A stretch of DNA of 64,000 nucleotides from a bacterium (lineage in GTDB: Bacteria > Bacillota > Bacilli > Lactobacillales > Streptococcaceae): contig CAJNDF010000001.1 in assembly GCA_905221455.1 (NCBI GenBank), positions 124,001-188,000 of the forward strand, written 5' to 3'. Shown here piece by piece: positions 9,984-19,754 of this stretch. Under the pieces are notes generated by a model. The model did not search any database, was not told the DNA's origin, and was given only the letters and a program-made list of their open reading frames with translations. The number at the start of each line of letters is the position of its first letter. Position 1 is the first letter of the stretch. Position numbers and translations under genes: made by a program.

Positions 9984-10328
9984 TTATTTTTCTGCAACAG
10001 CTACAGTGATGTGAGCTGTACGTTTGTTGATTGGTGAAGCTGAACCTTTCGCACGTGGACGGAAACGTTTCATAGTTGGTCCTTCGTTTGCGAATGCTTC
10101 AGATACTACCAAGTTAGCTTTATCCAAACCAAAGTTGTTTTCAGCGTTAGCTACAGCTGAGTTCAAAACTTTCAAGATGATTTCAGCAGCTTTGTTTGGA
10201 GTGAATGTCAAGATTGCGATTGCATCGGCTACGCTTTTACCACGGATGTTATCAAGAACAAGACGTGATTTACGAGGTGAAACACGTACTGTACGAGCCA
10301 TTGCTTTAGCTGAAGTAATTTCTGCCAT
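9984..10328 (-). CDS. rplV: 50S ribosomal protein L22
   Basis: The 114-residue L22 lines the exit tunnel; its beta-hairpin (here [20 protein letters not shown] near residues 82-101) is where macrolide-resistance changes occur. The hairpin is the ordinary length with no insertion or deletion visible. It lies 11 bp after rpsS. Confidence 0.98.
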   Translation of the reverse strand: MAEITSAKAMARTVRVSPRKSRLVLDNIRGKSVADAIAILTFTPNKAAEIILKVLNSAVANAENNFGLDKANLVVSEAFANEGPTMKRFRPRAKGSASPINKRTAHITVAVAEK

Positions 10329-10339
10329 TTATGTTCTCC

Positions 10340-10621
10340 TTATTTTCTACGTGTTTTCTTGTCGTCTGCAGCATGACCTTTGTAAGTACGAGTTGGTGCA
10401 AATTCACCAAGCTTGTGACCTACCATGTCTTCTTGGATGTAAACAGGTACGTGTTTACGTCCATCATAAACTGCAATAGTGTAACCAATGAAACTTGGGA
10501 AGATCGTTGAACGACGTGACCAAGTTTTAATAACTTTTTTCTTTTCGTCGTTAGCTTGAGCTTCAACTTTTTTCATCAAATGCTCATCGACGAAAGGTCC
10601 TTTTTTAAGACTGCGTCCCAT
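10340..10621 (-). CDS. rpsS: 30S ribosomal protein S19
   Basis: The 93-residue S19 pairs with S13 in the 30S head. It begins [20 protein letters not shown]; upstream residues of the open frame ([16 protein letters not shown]) are not S19 and the AAAGGAGAAAAT site fits the ATG at 10621. The 103-bp gap to rplB carries inverted repeats, including ACTAGT pairs at about 10696-10717. Confidence 0.97.
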
Positions 10622-10724
10622 TTTTATATTTTCTCCTTTAAATGTTGTACCACAGCGGCTTGCGCTCACATGGAGCGCTACCGAGCTGGCGGATTTACTA
10701 GTTGCTTAAGCGACTAGTTTAATA

Positions 10725-11558
10725 TTATTTCTCGTTGCGACGACGAACGATAAGTTTGTCAGATTTCGCTTTCTTGTTACGAGTTTTAAGACCAAGAGCA
10801 GGTTTGCCCCATGGAGTAGATGGTGCTTTACGACCAACTGGTGCTTTACCTTCACCACCACCGTGTGGGTGATCGTTAGGGTTCATTACAGAACCACGAA
10901 CTGTTGGGCGGATACCTTTCCAACGGCTACGTCCTGCTTTACCAAGGTTTACAAGTCCATGTTGTTCGTTTCCGACAACACCAACTGTAGCACGGCAAGT
11001 TCCAAGAATCATACGAACTTCACCTGATTGAAGACGAACAAGTACGTATTTACCTTCAGAACCCAATACTTGAGCAGATGCTCCAGCAGCACGTACCAAT
11101 TCACCACCACGACCTGGTTTCAACTCGATGTTGTGGATCAAAGTACCAACTGGGATGTTAGCAAGTGGAAGAGCGTTTCCGACTTTGATATCTGCTTCTG
11201 GACCTGAAACGATACGTTGACCTACTTCAAGACTTTTTGGAGCGATGATGTATGCTTTCACACCGTCAGTGTAGTGTACAAGAGCGATGTTTGCAGAACG
11301 GTTTGGATCGTACTCGATAGTTTTAACAACTGCTTCAACGTTGTCTTTGTTACGTTTGAAGTCAACCAAACGGTAGAAACGTTTGTGTCCACCACCTTGG
11401 TGACGAACAGTGATACGACCGTTATTGTTACGACCAGCCTTGCTCTTCAATGCAACAAGCAATGATTTTTCAGGAGTGCTTGTTGTGATTTCAGCGAAAT
11501 CCAAAGAAGTCATATTACGGCGACCGTTTGTTGTTGGTTTATAAACACGAATTCCCAC
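10725..11558 (-). CDS. rplB: 50S ribosomal protein L2
   Basis: The 277-residue L2 is the largest conserved 50S protein and is needed for peptidyl transferase assembly. [20 protein letters not shown] starts it and the signature [19 protein letters not shown] lies near residue 225. It follows rplW by 17 bp. Confidence 0.98.
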   Translation of the reverse strand: MGIRVYKPTTNGRRNMTSLDFAEITTSTPEKSLLVALKSKAGRNNNGRITVRHQGGGHKRFYRLVDFKRNKDNVEAVVKTIEYDPNRSANIALVHYTDGVKAYIIAPKSLEVGQRIVSGPEADIKVGNALPLANIPVGTLIHNIELKPGRGGELVRAAGASAQVLGSEGKYVLVRLQSGEVRMILGTCRATVGVVGNEQHGLVNLGKAGRSRWKGIRPTVRGSVMNPNDHPHGGGEGKAPVGRKAPSTPWGKPALGLKTRNKKAKSDKLIVRRRNEK

Positions 11559-11575
11559 GATATTTCCTCCTTAGA

Positions 11576-11872
11576 TTATTCAGCTTCAGCAGCAAACAAC
11601 TCGATTGCTTTTGAATCAGCTGTAAGTGTGATGATAGCTTTTTTAGTTTTGTTAGTAAAACCAGTGTAACGTCCAACACGTTTAGCTTTTGGTTTTACGT
11701 TGATTGTGTTAACGTTGGCAACTTTAACACCTTCGAAAGCAGCTTCAACAGCTTGCTTGATCAAAAGTTTGTGTGCACGAGTGTCAACTTCAAATACATA
11801 TTTCCCTGCTTCAAGTTGAGCCATTGAGCTTTCAGTGATGACAGGTTTTTTGATAACATCATACAAATTCAT
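11576..11872 (-). CDS. rplW: 50S ribosomal protein L23
   Basis: The 98-residue L23 sits at the tunnel exit and is the docking site of trigger factor and [23 protein letters not shown] is the usual start and [14 protein letters not shown] the rRNA-binding loop. The first base of its ATG is shared with the last base of the rplD stop (11872), so the two are coupled. Confidence 0.98.
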
Positions 11873-12495
11873 TATGCAAGAACCTCCTCGATTTTAGAGA
11901 TAGCTGCTTGTGTGACAAGAAGTTTGTCGCTATTTGCGATGTCAAGAACACTTGCAGTTGTAGCAGTTGCAACTTTCACGTTTGGAAGGTTACGAGCTGA
12001 AAGAGCTGCGAATTCATTTCCTTCTTCAAGGATAACAAGAACTTTAGAATCGATGCTCAATGCTGCAAGAACTTTTGCAAATTCAGCAGTTTTTGGAGCT
12101 GTAAATGAAAGAGCGTCTACAGCTACGAATTTGTTTTCAGCAACTTTTTCAGAGTAAACTGATTTAAGTGCTAGGCGACGAACTTTTTGTGGAAGTTTGT
12201 AGCCGTATGAACGTGGAGTTGGTCCGAAGACAACACCACCACCACGCCATTGTGGTGAGCGGATAGAACCTTGACGAGCACGTCCAGTTCCTTTTTGACG
12301 CCATGGTTTGCGTCCACCACCTGATACTGCAGAGCGGTTTTTAACAGCATGTGTTCCTTGACGAAGGCTTGCGCGTTGGCTGATGATCACATCAAACACA
12401 ACTGATTCATTTGGTTCGATACCAAATACTGCATCGTTAAGAACAACTTGGCCAGCTTCTTTACCAGTTTGGTCAAATAATGTTACGTTTGCCAT
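11872..12495 (-). CDS. rplD: 50S ribosomal protein L4
   Basis: The 207-residue L4 reaches into the exit tunnel; its loop [18 protein letters not shown] near residues 61-78 is the wild-type macrolide-tunnel sequence and shows no insertion. L4 of enterobacteria represses its own operon; no equivalent leader is proven here. It lies 24 bp after rplC. Confidence 0.98.
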
Positions 12496-12519
12496 TGTGA
12501 CTGATTTCCCCTTTCTTTA

Positions 12520-13146
12520 TTATTTACCAGCTTTAACTGCTGATTTGATAGTGATAAGAGATTTCTTAGCACCTGGTACGTTACCTTTGATAAGGATAAC
12601 GTTCTTTTCTGGAACAACTTGTACAACTTCAAGGTTTTGAATTGTTACACGGTCGCCACCCATACGTCCTGCAAGGTTTTTACCTTTGAATACACGGTTA
12701 GGTGCAACAGGTCCCATAGAACCTGGACGACGGTGGTAACGAGAACCGTGAGCCATTGGTCCACGTGATTGTCCGTGGCGTTTGATAACACCTTGGAAAC
12801 CTTTACCTTTAGAAGTACCAGTTACGTCAACAACGTCTCCAGCTGCGAATGTTTCAACTGTGATTTCAGCACCAACTTCCAAGCCTTCAACGTTTTTGAA
12901 TTCACGAATGAAGCGCTTAGGAGCCGTGTTAGCTTTCGCTACATGTCCTTTAGCAGGTTTGTTGCTCAATACTTCGCGTTTGTCATCGAAACCAACTTGG
13001 ATAGCGTTGTATCCGTCTGTTTCAACAGTTTTAACTTGAAGAACAACGTTTGGTGTTGCTTCAATAACTGTTACAGGGATCAATTCGCCAGCTTCAGTGA
13101 AGATTTGAGTCATTCCCACTTTTTTCCCTAAGATTCCTTTTGTCAT
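12520..13146 (-). CDS. rplC: 50S ribosomal protein L3
   Basis: The 208-residue L3 has a long loop that touches the peptidyl transferase centre: [20 protein letters not shown] near residues 119-138. [20 protein letters not shown] is the normal start. It lies 81 bp after rpsJ. Confidence 0.98.
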
Positions 13147-13227
13147 GAGAAAATAGTTCCTTTTCTATATTTTTTATTCAAAAAGTTTTTAACGAGCGTT
13201 TTTTATGCTCAAGGATCAAGCTTTAGA

Positions 13228-13536
13228 TTAAAGTTTGATTTCTACGTTTACACCACTTGGAAGATCCAATTTCATCAAGGCATCAACTGTTTTTTGAGTT
13301 GGGTTAACGATATCGATCAAACGTTTGTGTGTACGCATTTCAAATTGTTCGCGAGAGTCTTTGTATTTGTGAGTCGCACGAATAATTGTGTAGAGGCTAC
13401 GTTCAGTTGGAAGTGGGATTGGACCCGCAACTTGTGCACCTGTACGAGTAGCTGATTCTACGATTTTTGCAGCCGCTGTGTCAAGCGTACGGTGTTCGTA
13501 AGCTTTCAAACGGATACGGATTTTTTTGTTTGCCAT
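13228..13536 (-). CDS. rpsJ: 30S ribosomal protein S10 (first gene of operon)
   Basis: The 102-residue S10 sits in the 30S head and also acts as NusE in antitermination complexes. [20 protein letters not shown] starts it; [20 protein letters not shown] is the loop region around residue 45-60, unchanged from the usual sequence where tetracycline-class resistance changes are known. It is the promoter-proximal gene of the S10-spc-alpha cluster. Confidence 0.98.
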
Positions 13537-13701
13537 CTTTTTCTCCTTTTCGTCTATTTAAGATAATAGGCTAGCTCCACAAGAAAACCGACGCGGTGTT
13601 GCGTGGCAATGCAACCGAGCGTGTCGCAACCTCTTGCATCAAAGCTAAAGCTGTAATTTACAGCACCATAATAGAATAACACAAAGCCCCTGCGATTGCA
13701 A
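13537..13701 (-). promoter_or_regulatory. Promoter and leader of the S10 operon
   Basis: On the minus strand a -35 TTGCAA (13696-13701) and a -10 TATTCT (13673-13678) are spaced by 17 bp. The predicted leader of about 130 nt contains a 15-base self-complementary stretch GCTGTAAATTACAGC and a second imperfect stem built on GTTGC repeats around 13590-13640, then the ribosome site AAAGGAGAAAAAG. Structured leaders are known control points for ribosomal operons; here the control is inferred only. Confidence 0.6.
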
Positions 13702-13790
13702 GGGATTGGTTGCTGTTTTTTCGTTTTTTTTACAATGAAACTGTTTTCCTATTTTTTCTTTCTAAAATTAGGGATTTTCTTCTATGTAAC

Positions 13791-14408
13791 TCAAGTTCTC
13801 TTGACCTCAAATTTACCTTCTGATTGGTCCACTAAGATATCCGCCTTAGACTCGGTCTCTTTATAGTAGTGTAGATATTGCTCCCGTCTCATCTGATGGC
13901 TAGCCAATATAAAGGATGCATCGCGATTTCTAACAGACGTATCTCGAGCTAGACGCCGCTTTAATTCGGTCTCCTCATCCGTGTAGAAACAGATGGTTTT
14001 GTCAAAGAGTTCCTTTGGCAGAAAGCCAACAGACATCCCTTCGACAATCAGAATTGGTTTTGCTCCAGACAAGATCTCACTAGCCCTCCAAGGCTCTTCA
14101 ATTGTCAAGACATCCATACCCGCCTGCAAGGCTAAGATATCTCTCTGCAAACTTGCCAATTCATGTGCCACTGGCAGACAAGCTGTCACCTTTTGATCCG
14201 GCGCTTGCTTTGGTATTACCTGGTGACGTTCTGAGGTGATATAGGGATCTGTTTCTAGCAAATTTACTGTAGTAGAATCCAAAGCTTGGTACAATTCCTG
14301 TGCAAAGGTTGATTTACCCGAAGCCCCATGACCGTATATCCCTAATGTCCTGACTTTTCCCGTTTCTATTTCTGAGACAAGCTGGTCTATTAAGTCTTTT
14401 CTCTTCAT
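13791..14408 (-). CDS. Uridine kinase-like P-loop kinase
   Basis: The 205-residue protein has a Walker A loop GHGASGKSTFAQEL near residues 25-38 and resembles the uridine kinase / phosphoribulokinase superfamily, with a conserved E and P rich middle (VEGMSVGFLPKELFDKTIC) in the position of the substrate lid. It overlaps nrdG by 4 bp (ATGA) and so belongs to the anaerobic ribonucleotide reductase operon, where it could act in nucleotide supply. The exact substrate cannot be read from sequence. Confidence 0.75.
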   Translation of the reverse strand: MKRKDLIDQLVSEIETGKVRTLGIYGHGASGKSTFAQELYQALDSTTVNLLETDPYITSERHQVIPKQAPDQKVTACLPVAHELASLQRDILALQAGMDVLTIEEPWRASEILSGAKPILIVEGMSVGFLPKELFDKTICFYTDEETELKRRLARDTSVRNRDASFILASHQMRREQYLHYYKETESKADILVDQSEGKFEVKRT

Positions 14409-14995
14409 TCTCTCTTCACCTGTTCATAGCTTTCTTTTCCATCATTGAGTTTGTCCCAAATCACTACTTGCCCACTTTTGAGGGATTTTTGCACATCGAT
14501 AATTCGTTGGTTGGACGAACCTCGAAATTGAAGCATGAGATTTCTCTTAGTTCGATCATACCGTCCGTCTACAAGAATGTCAATTAGTGATAAGAGTTCC
14601 AGTTTATCTGGAGTTTCCAGCATCATTTCTTCCCAAGTGTAGCCTGTCCAGGACCAGATGTCTTTGTCTGGCAATTCCTTTCGGATGCGTTTAACGAGTG
14701 GCAAGAGAATACCCGTATTGAGAAAAGGCTCTCCTCCTAGCAAAGTCAAGCCTTGAACATAGGGCTGGGCAAGGTCTGCCATAATTTGTTCTTCTAATTC
14801 TGCTGTATAGGGAATGCCAGCATTAAAAGACCAAGTTGCAACATTATAACATCCCTCGCAATGAAACATGCAACCTGATACATAGAGAGAGTTGCGCACT
14901 CCTTCTCCATCTACAAAGTTAAAGGCCTTGTAGTCAATGATACGTCCTTGACTGAGTTCCTCACTTTTCCATTCTTGTGGTTTTGGATTATTCAT
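14405..14995 (-). CDS. nrdG: Anaerobic ribonucleotide reductase activating protein
   Basis: The 196-residue radical-SAM enzyme installs the glycyl radical on NrdD. The [4Fe-4S] motif CxxxCxxC is seen as GCMFHCEGCYN near residues 43-51, and the GGEPF motif as LLGGEPFLN. It overlaps both neighbours (8 bp with the GNAT gene, 4 bp with the kinase), indicating coupled translation within the nrdD operon. Confidence 0.95.
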   Translation of the reverse strand: MNNPKPQEWKSEELSQGRIIDYKAFNFVDGEGVRNSLYVSGCMFHCEGCYNVATWSFNAGIPYTAELEEQIMADLAQPYVQGLTLLGGEPFLNTGILLPLVKRIRKELPDKDIWSWTGYTWEEMMLETPDKLELLSLIDILVDGRYDRTKRNLMLQFRGSSNQRIIDVQKSLKSGQVVIWDKLNDGKESYEQVKRE

Positions 14996-15494
14996 TCGCT
15001 ACCTCTATCCAATAACGCTCAACTCCATTACGAACATCTTCAAGAATCCCTCCATTTGCTAGAATGACTGCTCTGCTAGCAGGATTATTCATGCTACAGG
15101 TCACAAGAGCTTTCTTGATGTTCTTTTCCTTAGCAACTTGCAAGCCCTGATGGAGAGTTTCCTTAGCATAACCTTTACCTCTTTCTGATGGACGGATGGA
15201 ATAGCCGATATTCCCTGCATAATTCAGCAGTCCCTCATTCAGTCTCAATCGCAGATTCAAAAATCCTAGAGCACGACCTACATCATCAAATGATACAAAT
15301 CGAATTGAAGGAACACGATTTTCAGGCAAGTTAATTCCCATCTCTTTTTGCATATTTGTTTCCAACCAGTCTTCATACACAAAGTTCTCTGTATCCCAAA
15401 AGCCCCCATCGTGGGCTGATTGGGTCTGCTCAAACTCTGCCATCATGTCTAAAACAGCTTCTCTATCTACTATTGTCGGTCTACGTAGTTCCAT
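14988..15494 (-). CDS. GNAT family acetyltransferase
   Basis: The 168-residue protein shows the GNAT acetyl-CoA loop as SIRPSERGKGYAKETLHQGL near residues 105-125 (Q/RxxGxG/A pattern RGKGYA). A conserved neighbour of nrdG and nrdD in pneumococci; the acceptor substrate is unknown. It overlaps nrdG by 8 bp. Confidence 0.85.
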   Translation of the reverse strand: MELRRPTIVDREAVLDMMAEFEQTQSAHDGGFWDTENFVYEDWLETNMQKEMGINLPENRVPSIRFVSFDDVGRALGFLNLRLRLNEGLLNYAGNIGYSIRPSERGKGYAKETLHQGLQVAKEKNIKKALVTCSMNNPASRAVILANGGILEDVRNGVERYWIEVANE

Positions 15495-15537
15495 CCTTAC
15501 CTCCCACTATGAGAAAAGCGAGAGCTGACTCTCACTT

Positions 15538-15678
15538 TTATTTTTTCTTATTCTTGTTTAAAAATTGTTCTCTGAGGTTGAGCAAGCGTTCTTTCTTACC
15601 AGCTCCACCTTTAGAGTGTTTCTCGTGATAACGGGTCACTTGTGCGCGCCCTTTATCATCTAATTGATATTTTCCCAT
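15538..15678 (-). CDS. Small basic protein of the nrd operon
   Basis: A 46-codon ORF lies between nrdD and the acetyltransferase: it starts MGKYQLDDKGRAQVTRYHEK, contains HSKGGAGKKERLLNL and ends LNKNKKK. An AGAAATGAA-type site precedes the ATG at 15678, 11 bp downstream of nrdD, so it is probably co-transcribed. It is lysine-rich (about a quarter of residues) and without a predicted membrane segment. I recognise the family only as a conserved hypothetical; function unknown. Confidence 0.8.
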   Translation of the reverse strand: MGKYQLDDKGRAQVTRYHEKHSKGGAGKKERLLNLREQFLNKNKKK

Positions 15679-15689
15679 TTCATTTCTTT

Positions 15690-17897
15690 CTAATTTGTTA
15701 CTTGATGGCCAGCCATTTTAATCGTTGAGCCATTCATGTGTTTGACACGCGCTGCGATTTCCTTGTGACGGCCGTTGACCATAGGTCTCGCTTGAGGATT
15801 TCCTAGATAACCACACGTACGCTTAACCACATCTACTGTTTTAGGGTCGCTATTGCCACAGTTTGGACAAGCAAATCCCCTCTCAGTTGGTTCAAAATCC
15901 CCTTCAAAGTCACACTTGTAGCAACGGTCAATCGGAGTATTGGTTCCTAGATATCCCACACGGTCATAGGCATAGTCCCAGACAGCTTCCAAGGCTTTAG
16001 GATTTTGCTGAAGAACTGGATACTCACAATAATGGATAAAACCACCTGACGCACCTGCTTCTGGATAGACTTTCTCAAAGTCTAATTTTTCAAACGGGGT
16101 TGGATTTTTACGAACATCATAATGGAAAGAATTGGTGTAGTATTCCTTGTCTGTGATATCAGGAATAGAGCCAAATTTCTCTGTATCTAGTCGGCAGAAA
16201 CGATCTGTCAGACTTTCAGATGGTGTTGAATAAATTGAGAAATGGTAGCCATATTGATCCGACCATTCTTCCACACGGCGTTTCATATCACGAATGATAT
16301 CCAGCGTGAATTCCTTAGCTTCTGGATTGTGTTCCCAGCTATTTCCAAAGAAAACTGCCGCTACCTCGTACAAACCGATGTAACCCAACGAAACGGTTGC
16401 ACGACGATTCTTAAAGAGCTGGTCAACGCTTTCTTCTTTACCTAGACGATGGCCAAAAGCACCGTACTGATAAAGGATAGGAGCATTGGCTGGTGTCGCC
16501 TCTTTAGTGCGTTCGACACGGTAAACCAGAGCATCTTCTGCGATATTCATACGCTCGTTGAAGATTTCCCAGAACTTATTCATATCACCTTCAGACTCAA
16601 GAGCAATACGAGGTAAGTTAACCGTCACAACTCCTAGGTTCATGCGACCTGAATTGACTTCTATACCATTCTCGTCTTTCCATCCTTGAAGGAAAGAACG
16701 ACAACCCATAGGCACCTTAAAGGAGCCTGTCAAGTCAACAATCTTATCATAAGACAAAACATCTGGGTACATCCGCTTGGTTGCACATTCAAGGGCCAAC
16801 TGCTTGATATCGTAGTTAGGAGTCCCTTCTTCCAAGTTAAGGCCTCTTTTAAGCGTAAAGATGAGTTTAGGGAAGATGGCTGTGCGGTGTTCTGAACCAA
16901 GCCCCTTGATCCGAATGGTCAAGATAGCTTTTTGAATTTCTCGCTCAAAACGACTAGTTCCTAGACCAAAACCTAGTGAAGTAAAGGGTGTTTGTCCATT
17001 TGAAGTGAAGAGGGTGTTGATTTCATACTCGAGAGATTGCATGGCATCGTAAATGTCTTTTTGGGTTTTCTTCCAGGCATAATCTTCCCGTTTGTCAGGT
17101 AAGACCCATTCTTCCGCATCTTTGAGGTGTTTTTGGTAATTCTTCTCTGCGTACGGTGCCAAAACTTCATCGATACGGTCAGCTGAACAGCCTCCGTACT
17201 GGCTAGAAGCAACGTTGGCGATGATTTGGGAAATCTGAGCTGTTGCAGTCTGAATAGACTTGGGACTTTCTACCTCTGCATTTCCAATCTTAAAACCATT
17301 TTCCAACATCCCCTTGAAATCAATCAAACAACAGTTGGTCATAGGGGTGTAAGGACTGTAGTCCAAATCGTGATAGTGGATATCCCCCTTTTGGTGGGCA
17401 TTGGCTACGTGCTTAGGGAGCATTTGCAGTCCGATTGATTTCCCAACAATCCCTGCTGTCAAATCACGCTGGGTATTAAAGACATCGCTGTCTTTATTGG
17501 CATTTTCATTGACAACTGCTTGATCTTTATTGAGCAGCTTATGGATACTAAAGTTGATATCTGTCGCTTTTGAGCGCTCAAAATCTCTCTGCGTCCGATA
17601 AGTAATATACTCCTCAGCCAGCGCATATTCTTTGGCTTCAAGCAGTTCATGTTCTACGATATTTTGAATTTCGTAAATCTTAACCCCCTGTGGAAATCGA
17701 CTATGAATTTCTGTGACAATTCGCTCGGTCAGAGCATTTAGGCGCTTTTCAACCAAGGGTGTCACATCCATAACCTTGTCTGCCGCCTTGTGGAGAGCCT
17801 TGTCAATCTTATCCACATCAAATACAACACGTCTCCCATCTCGTTTTTCAACGAAGAGAGTTGGCAAAATTGTAATTTTTTCTTCTAGTGCAATCAT
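15690..17897 (-). CDS. nrdD: Anaerobic ribonucleoside-triphosphate reductase
   Basis: The 735-residue class III reductase makes dNTPs from NTPs without oxygen, using formate and a glycyl radical. It has an ATP-cone at residues about 10-100 (VEKRDGRRVVFDVDKI), a C-terminal zinc site CYKC...CPNC, and the radical loop RTCGYLGNPQARP. The second of two nearby ATGs is chosen because GAAAAGAG lies 8 bases before it; the first leaves no room for a ribosome site. NrdG, its activase, is downstream in the same operon. Confidence 0.96.
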   Translation of the reverse strand: MIALEEKITILPTLFVEKRDGRRVVFDVDKIDKALHKAADKVMDVTPLVEKRLNALTERIVTEIHSRFPQGVKIYEIQNIVEHELLEAKEYALAEEYITYRTQRDFERSKATDINFSIHKLLNKDQAVVNENANKDSDVFNTQRDLTAGIVGKSIGLQMLPKHVANAHQKGDIHYHDLDYSPYTPMTNCCLIDFKGMLENGFKIGNAEVESPKSIQTATAQISQIIANVASSQYGGCSADRIDEVLAPYAEKNYQKHLKDAEEWVLPDKREDYAWKKTQKDIYDAMQSLEYEINTLFTSNGQTPFTSLGFGLGTSRFEREIQKAILTIRIKGLGSEHRTAIFPKLIFTLKRGLNLEEGTPNYDIKQLALECATKRMYPDVLSYDKIVDLTGSFKVPMGCRSFLQGWKDENGIEVNSGRMNLGVVTVNLPRIALESEGDMNKFWEIFNERMNIAEDALVYRVERTKEATPANAPILYQYGAFGHRLGKEESVDQLFKNRRATVSLGYIGLYEVAAVFFGNSWEHNPEAKEFTLDIIRDMKRRVEEWSDQYGYHFSIYSTPSESLTDRFCRLDTEKFGSIPDITDKEYYTNSFHYDVRKNPTPFEKLDFEKVYPEAGASGGFIHYCEYPVLQQNPKALEAVWDYAYDRVGYLGTNTPIDRCYKCDFEGDFEPTERGFACPNCGNSDPKTVDVVKRTCGYLGNPQARPMVNGRHKEIAARVKHMNGSTIKMAGHQVTN

Positions 17898-17928
17898 ATG
17901 CATGCTCTTTTCTAAAATGTTCTTTCTA

Positions 17929-18015
17929 AAAAGTATTATACCACTCTAAAAAGAAAAATCAATATCTTGTGGTAAAAATCAGAGATTTTTTAAAAATACA
18001 CAAGATATTGATTTT
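17929..18015 (-). promoter_or_regulatory. nrdD promoter with paired NrdR-like boxes
   Basis: Minus-strand -10 TATAAT (17934-17939) and a -35 TTGATT lie upstream of nrdD. The -35 is inside the left copy of a perfect 17-bp inverted repeat (17955-17971 / 17999-18015) whose halves contain CACAAGATATTGAT, close to the NrdR box consensus. The two box centres are about 41 bp apart, four helical turns. The same repeat can fold in RNA as a 17-bp stem followed by TTTTTCTTTTT, so it may also terminate the upstream gene. Confidence 0.6.
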
Positions 18016-18016
18016 G

Positions 18017-19555
18017 TTATTTGATTTTATAGACTTTGAATTCTGAGTAATCAGTCTTTACTGGTTGGTAATTTTCTTTCAAGAGTGTTTCCGCCTCAGA
18101 CCAAAGCGCTACCTTATCATTCACAACAATCACCTTGGGTTGTTTCTCTTTCAAGTCATTGAGTAACTTATTCCGATTTTCCTCAGTTGCTGTATAGTGC
18201 ACGGGAGACAAAATCGCCGATGGCGACAAGCGCTCACTCTTACGATAAAGAGTTGCAGTATCATCCCATGCATAGATAGCATCTTCCCTACTTGTCTCCT
18301 CTTTCACCAAATCAGCAAGACGCTCACGTTCTTGATAAGGTACTGGATAAAGGACAAACCTCATCAAAAAAGGAACAGCTAAAAGGTATAATAAAGTTAA
18401 AATTGGTAGGTAAAGATTCCCCTTAGTATAGCGATGCCAGAGACTAACAGGCTCTTCTCTGCGTCTTCTTCTAACGCTACGACCACTCTGTTGCCCCTTG
18501 ATATTGGACACTAAAAGCAGAAGAAAGACAGGGAAAATGAGCATCAAACGGGATGCATGTAGGGGATCCTGTGTAAAGAAAATCACTACCAAACCTAAAA
18601 TTAGGAACAAACTCGCAGGCACTGAGATGACATATAGTTTAGAGGATTTAGATTGAAAGAGACCTAAAAAGACAAAAACCAAAACTCCCATGCCAAGAGC
18701 CAACAACCCGTAAAACAAAACATTTTCTAACAATGCCGAAACAGAAGTCAAACGAATGGAATGAATTGGATACAAAATTCCACTAATCGCATCCTCAAAA
18801 CTTCCTGTTGCAACACTATAGTAGGCAGTTGGATAAAAGACAAGTGAAAAACCTAAAGCCACTGCAAAAAACTGATAAAATCCATGTGCAAAACGTCTAT
18901 GCCCAAGGTTAAAGACCAACAAGCCTAAACTCACTACAGCAATAAACAGGAGCGATGACAAGGGAGCAAAGAAAAATCCTCCTGCCAAAGCCAGCCCAAT
19001 CCGTACAAATCCCTTATCATGGATTGGATTGCTTAGGTAAGTCGCAACTAAACTAAAGGCCGCGAATAAGAAAGGAAGCGCTAAAAGAGTCGCATAACCT
19101 CCACCAAAAGCAAGACCTGTAACTAGCATATAAAAAATAGTCACTACTTGTCCAGCTTGGTCTCCTTGCTCTGTCAAGGTGTCCGCCGATTGAAAGAGGA
19201 AAAATCCTCCTGCTACCAAGGCTAACCACTCAAAGATGGCAAAGAAAAATCCGCCCTGAGTCACGTAAGTCAGCAAATAATAAAGCAAGCCTTGACTTCC
19301 ATAATAGTCGCTGTAAATTTTCCCTGTCTGATGAATGGCCCAACCTGTATAAAAATCCTGCACTTCTTGTGCACTCATTAAATCGAGTAATAGCGGTACT
19401 CCTAGAGTTATTCCTGTTACAAGCGTACTCCATAGTAAAATTTTTACCAAAGGAAGACGACTTGATTCACGACGATGCGATTCTTGTTCGATTTGGTATT
19501 CTAGAGGTTCACGATTCTCCTGATGAACTTCTTCTACTCTACCATACACACTCAT
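18017..19555 (-). CDS. Polytopic membrane protein, GT-C-like
   Basis: The 512-residue protein has a charged 35-residue N-terminus, about ten hydrophobic segments and a C-terminal soluble domain of about 110 residues. The motif DYYGSQGLLYYLL after the first membrane segment resembles the first-loop motif of GT-C glycosyltransferases (acidic residue then YxxQxxxxY). Start MSVYGRVEEV is chosen because AGGAG precedes it; six upstream codons are rejected. It follows the ccs4-like gene by 36 bp, so it is probably read from the competence cin-box. Substrate unknown. Confidence 0.7.
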   Translation of the reverse strand: MSVYGRVEEVHQENREPLEYQIEQESHRRESSRLPLVKILLWSTLVTGITLGVPLLLDLMSAQEVQDFYTGWAIHQTGKIYSDYYGSQGLLYYLLTYVTQGGFFFAIFEWLALVAGGFFLFQSADTLTEQGDQAGQVVTIFYMLVTGLAFGGGYATLLALPFLFAAFSLVATYLSNPIHDKGFVRIGLALAGGFFFAPLSSLLFIAVVSLGLLVFNLGHRRFAHGFYQFFAVALGFSLVFYPTAYYSVATGSFEDAISGILYPIHSIRLTSVSALLENVLFYGLLALGMGVLVFVFLGLFQSKSSKLYVISVPASLFLILGLVVIFFTQDPLHASRLMLIFPVFLLLLVSNIKGQQSGRSVRRRRREEPVSLWHRYTKGNLYLPILTLLYLLAVPFLMRFVLYPVPYQERERLADLVKEETSREDAIYAWDDTATLYRKSERLSPSAILSPVHYTATEENRNKLLNDLKEKQPKVIVVNDKVALWSEAETLLKENYQPVKTDYSEFKVYKIK

Positions 19556-19591
19556 ATCGTTTCTCCTATTCAATTTATCTGTCTTAGTATA

Positions 19592-19735
19592 TCAAAAAGT
19601 CCTAGGATTGTCAGCTTGCGATGGCTGTTTGAGTGATTTTTTGCATAGTTTCACAAAGGTTTCAATTTCACGAAATCGGTGTAAATGTGTCTGTTTAAAT
19701 GTCGTGATATAGTTTAATTCGTTCTGAGTCAGCAT
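19592..19735 (-). CDS. ccs4: Small competence-induced protein (Ccs4-like)
   Basis: A 47-codon ORF starts MLTQNELNYITTFKQTHLHR and ends QADNPRTF, with a strong GGAGGGAAG ribosome site. It has a basic, amphipathic central part and no signal peptide. The position beside cls and the cin-box just upstream match my memory of the pneumococcal competence-induced gene ccs4; the name rests on that context. Function is unknown. Confidence 0.65.
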   Translation of the reverse strand: MLTQNELNYITTFKQTHLHRFREIETFVKLCKKSLKQPSQADNPRTF

Positions 19736-19754
19736 CTTCCCTCCTACATCTTCT

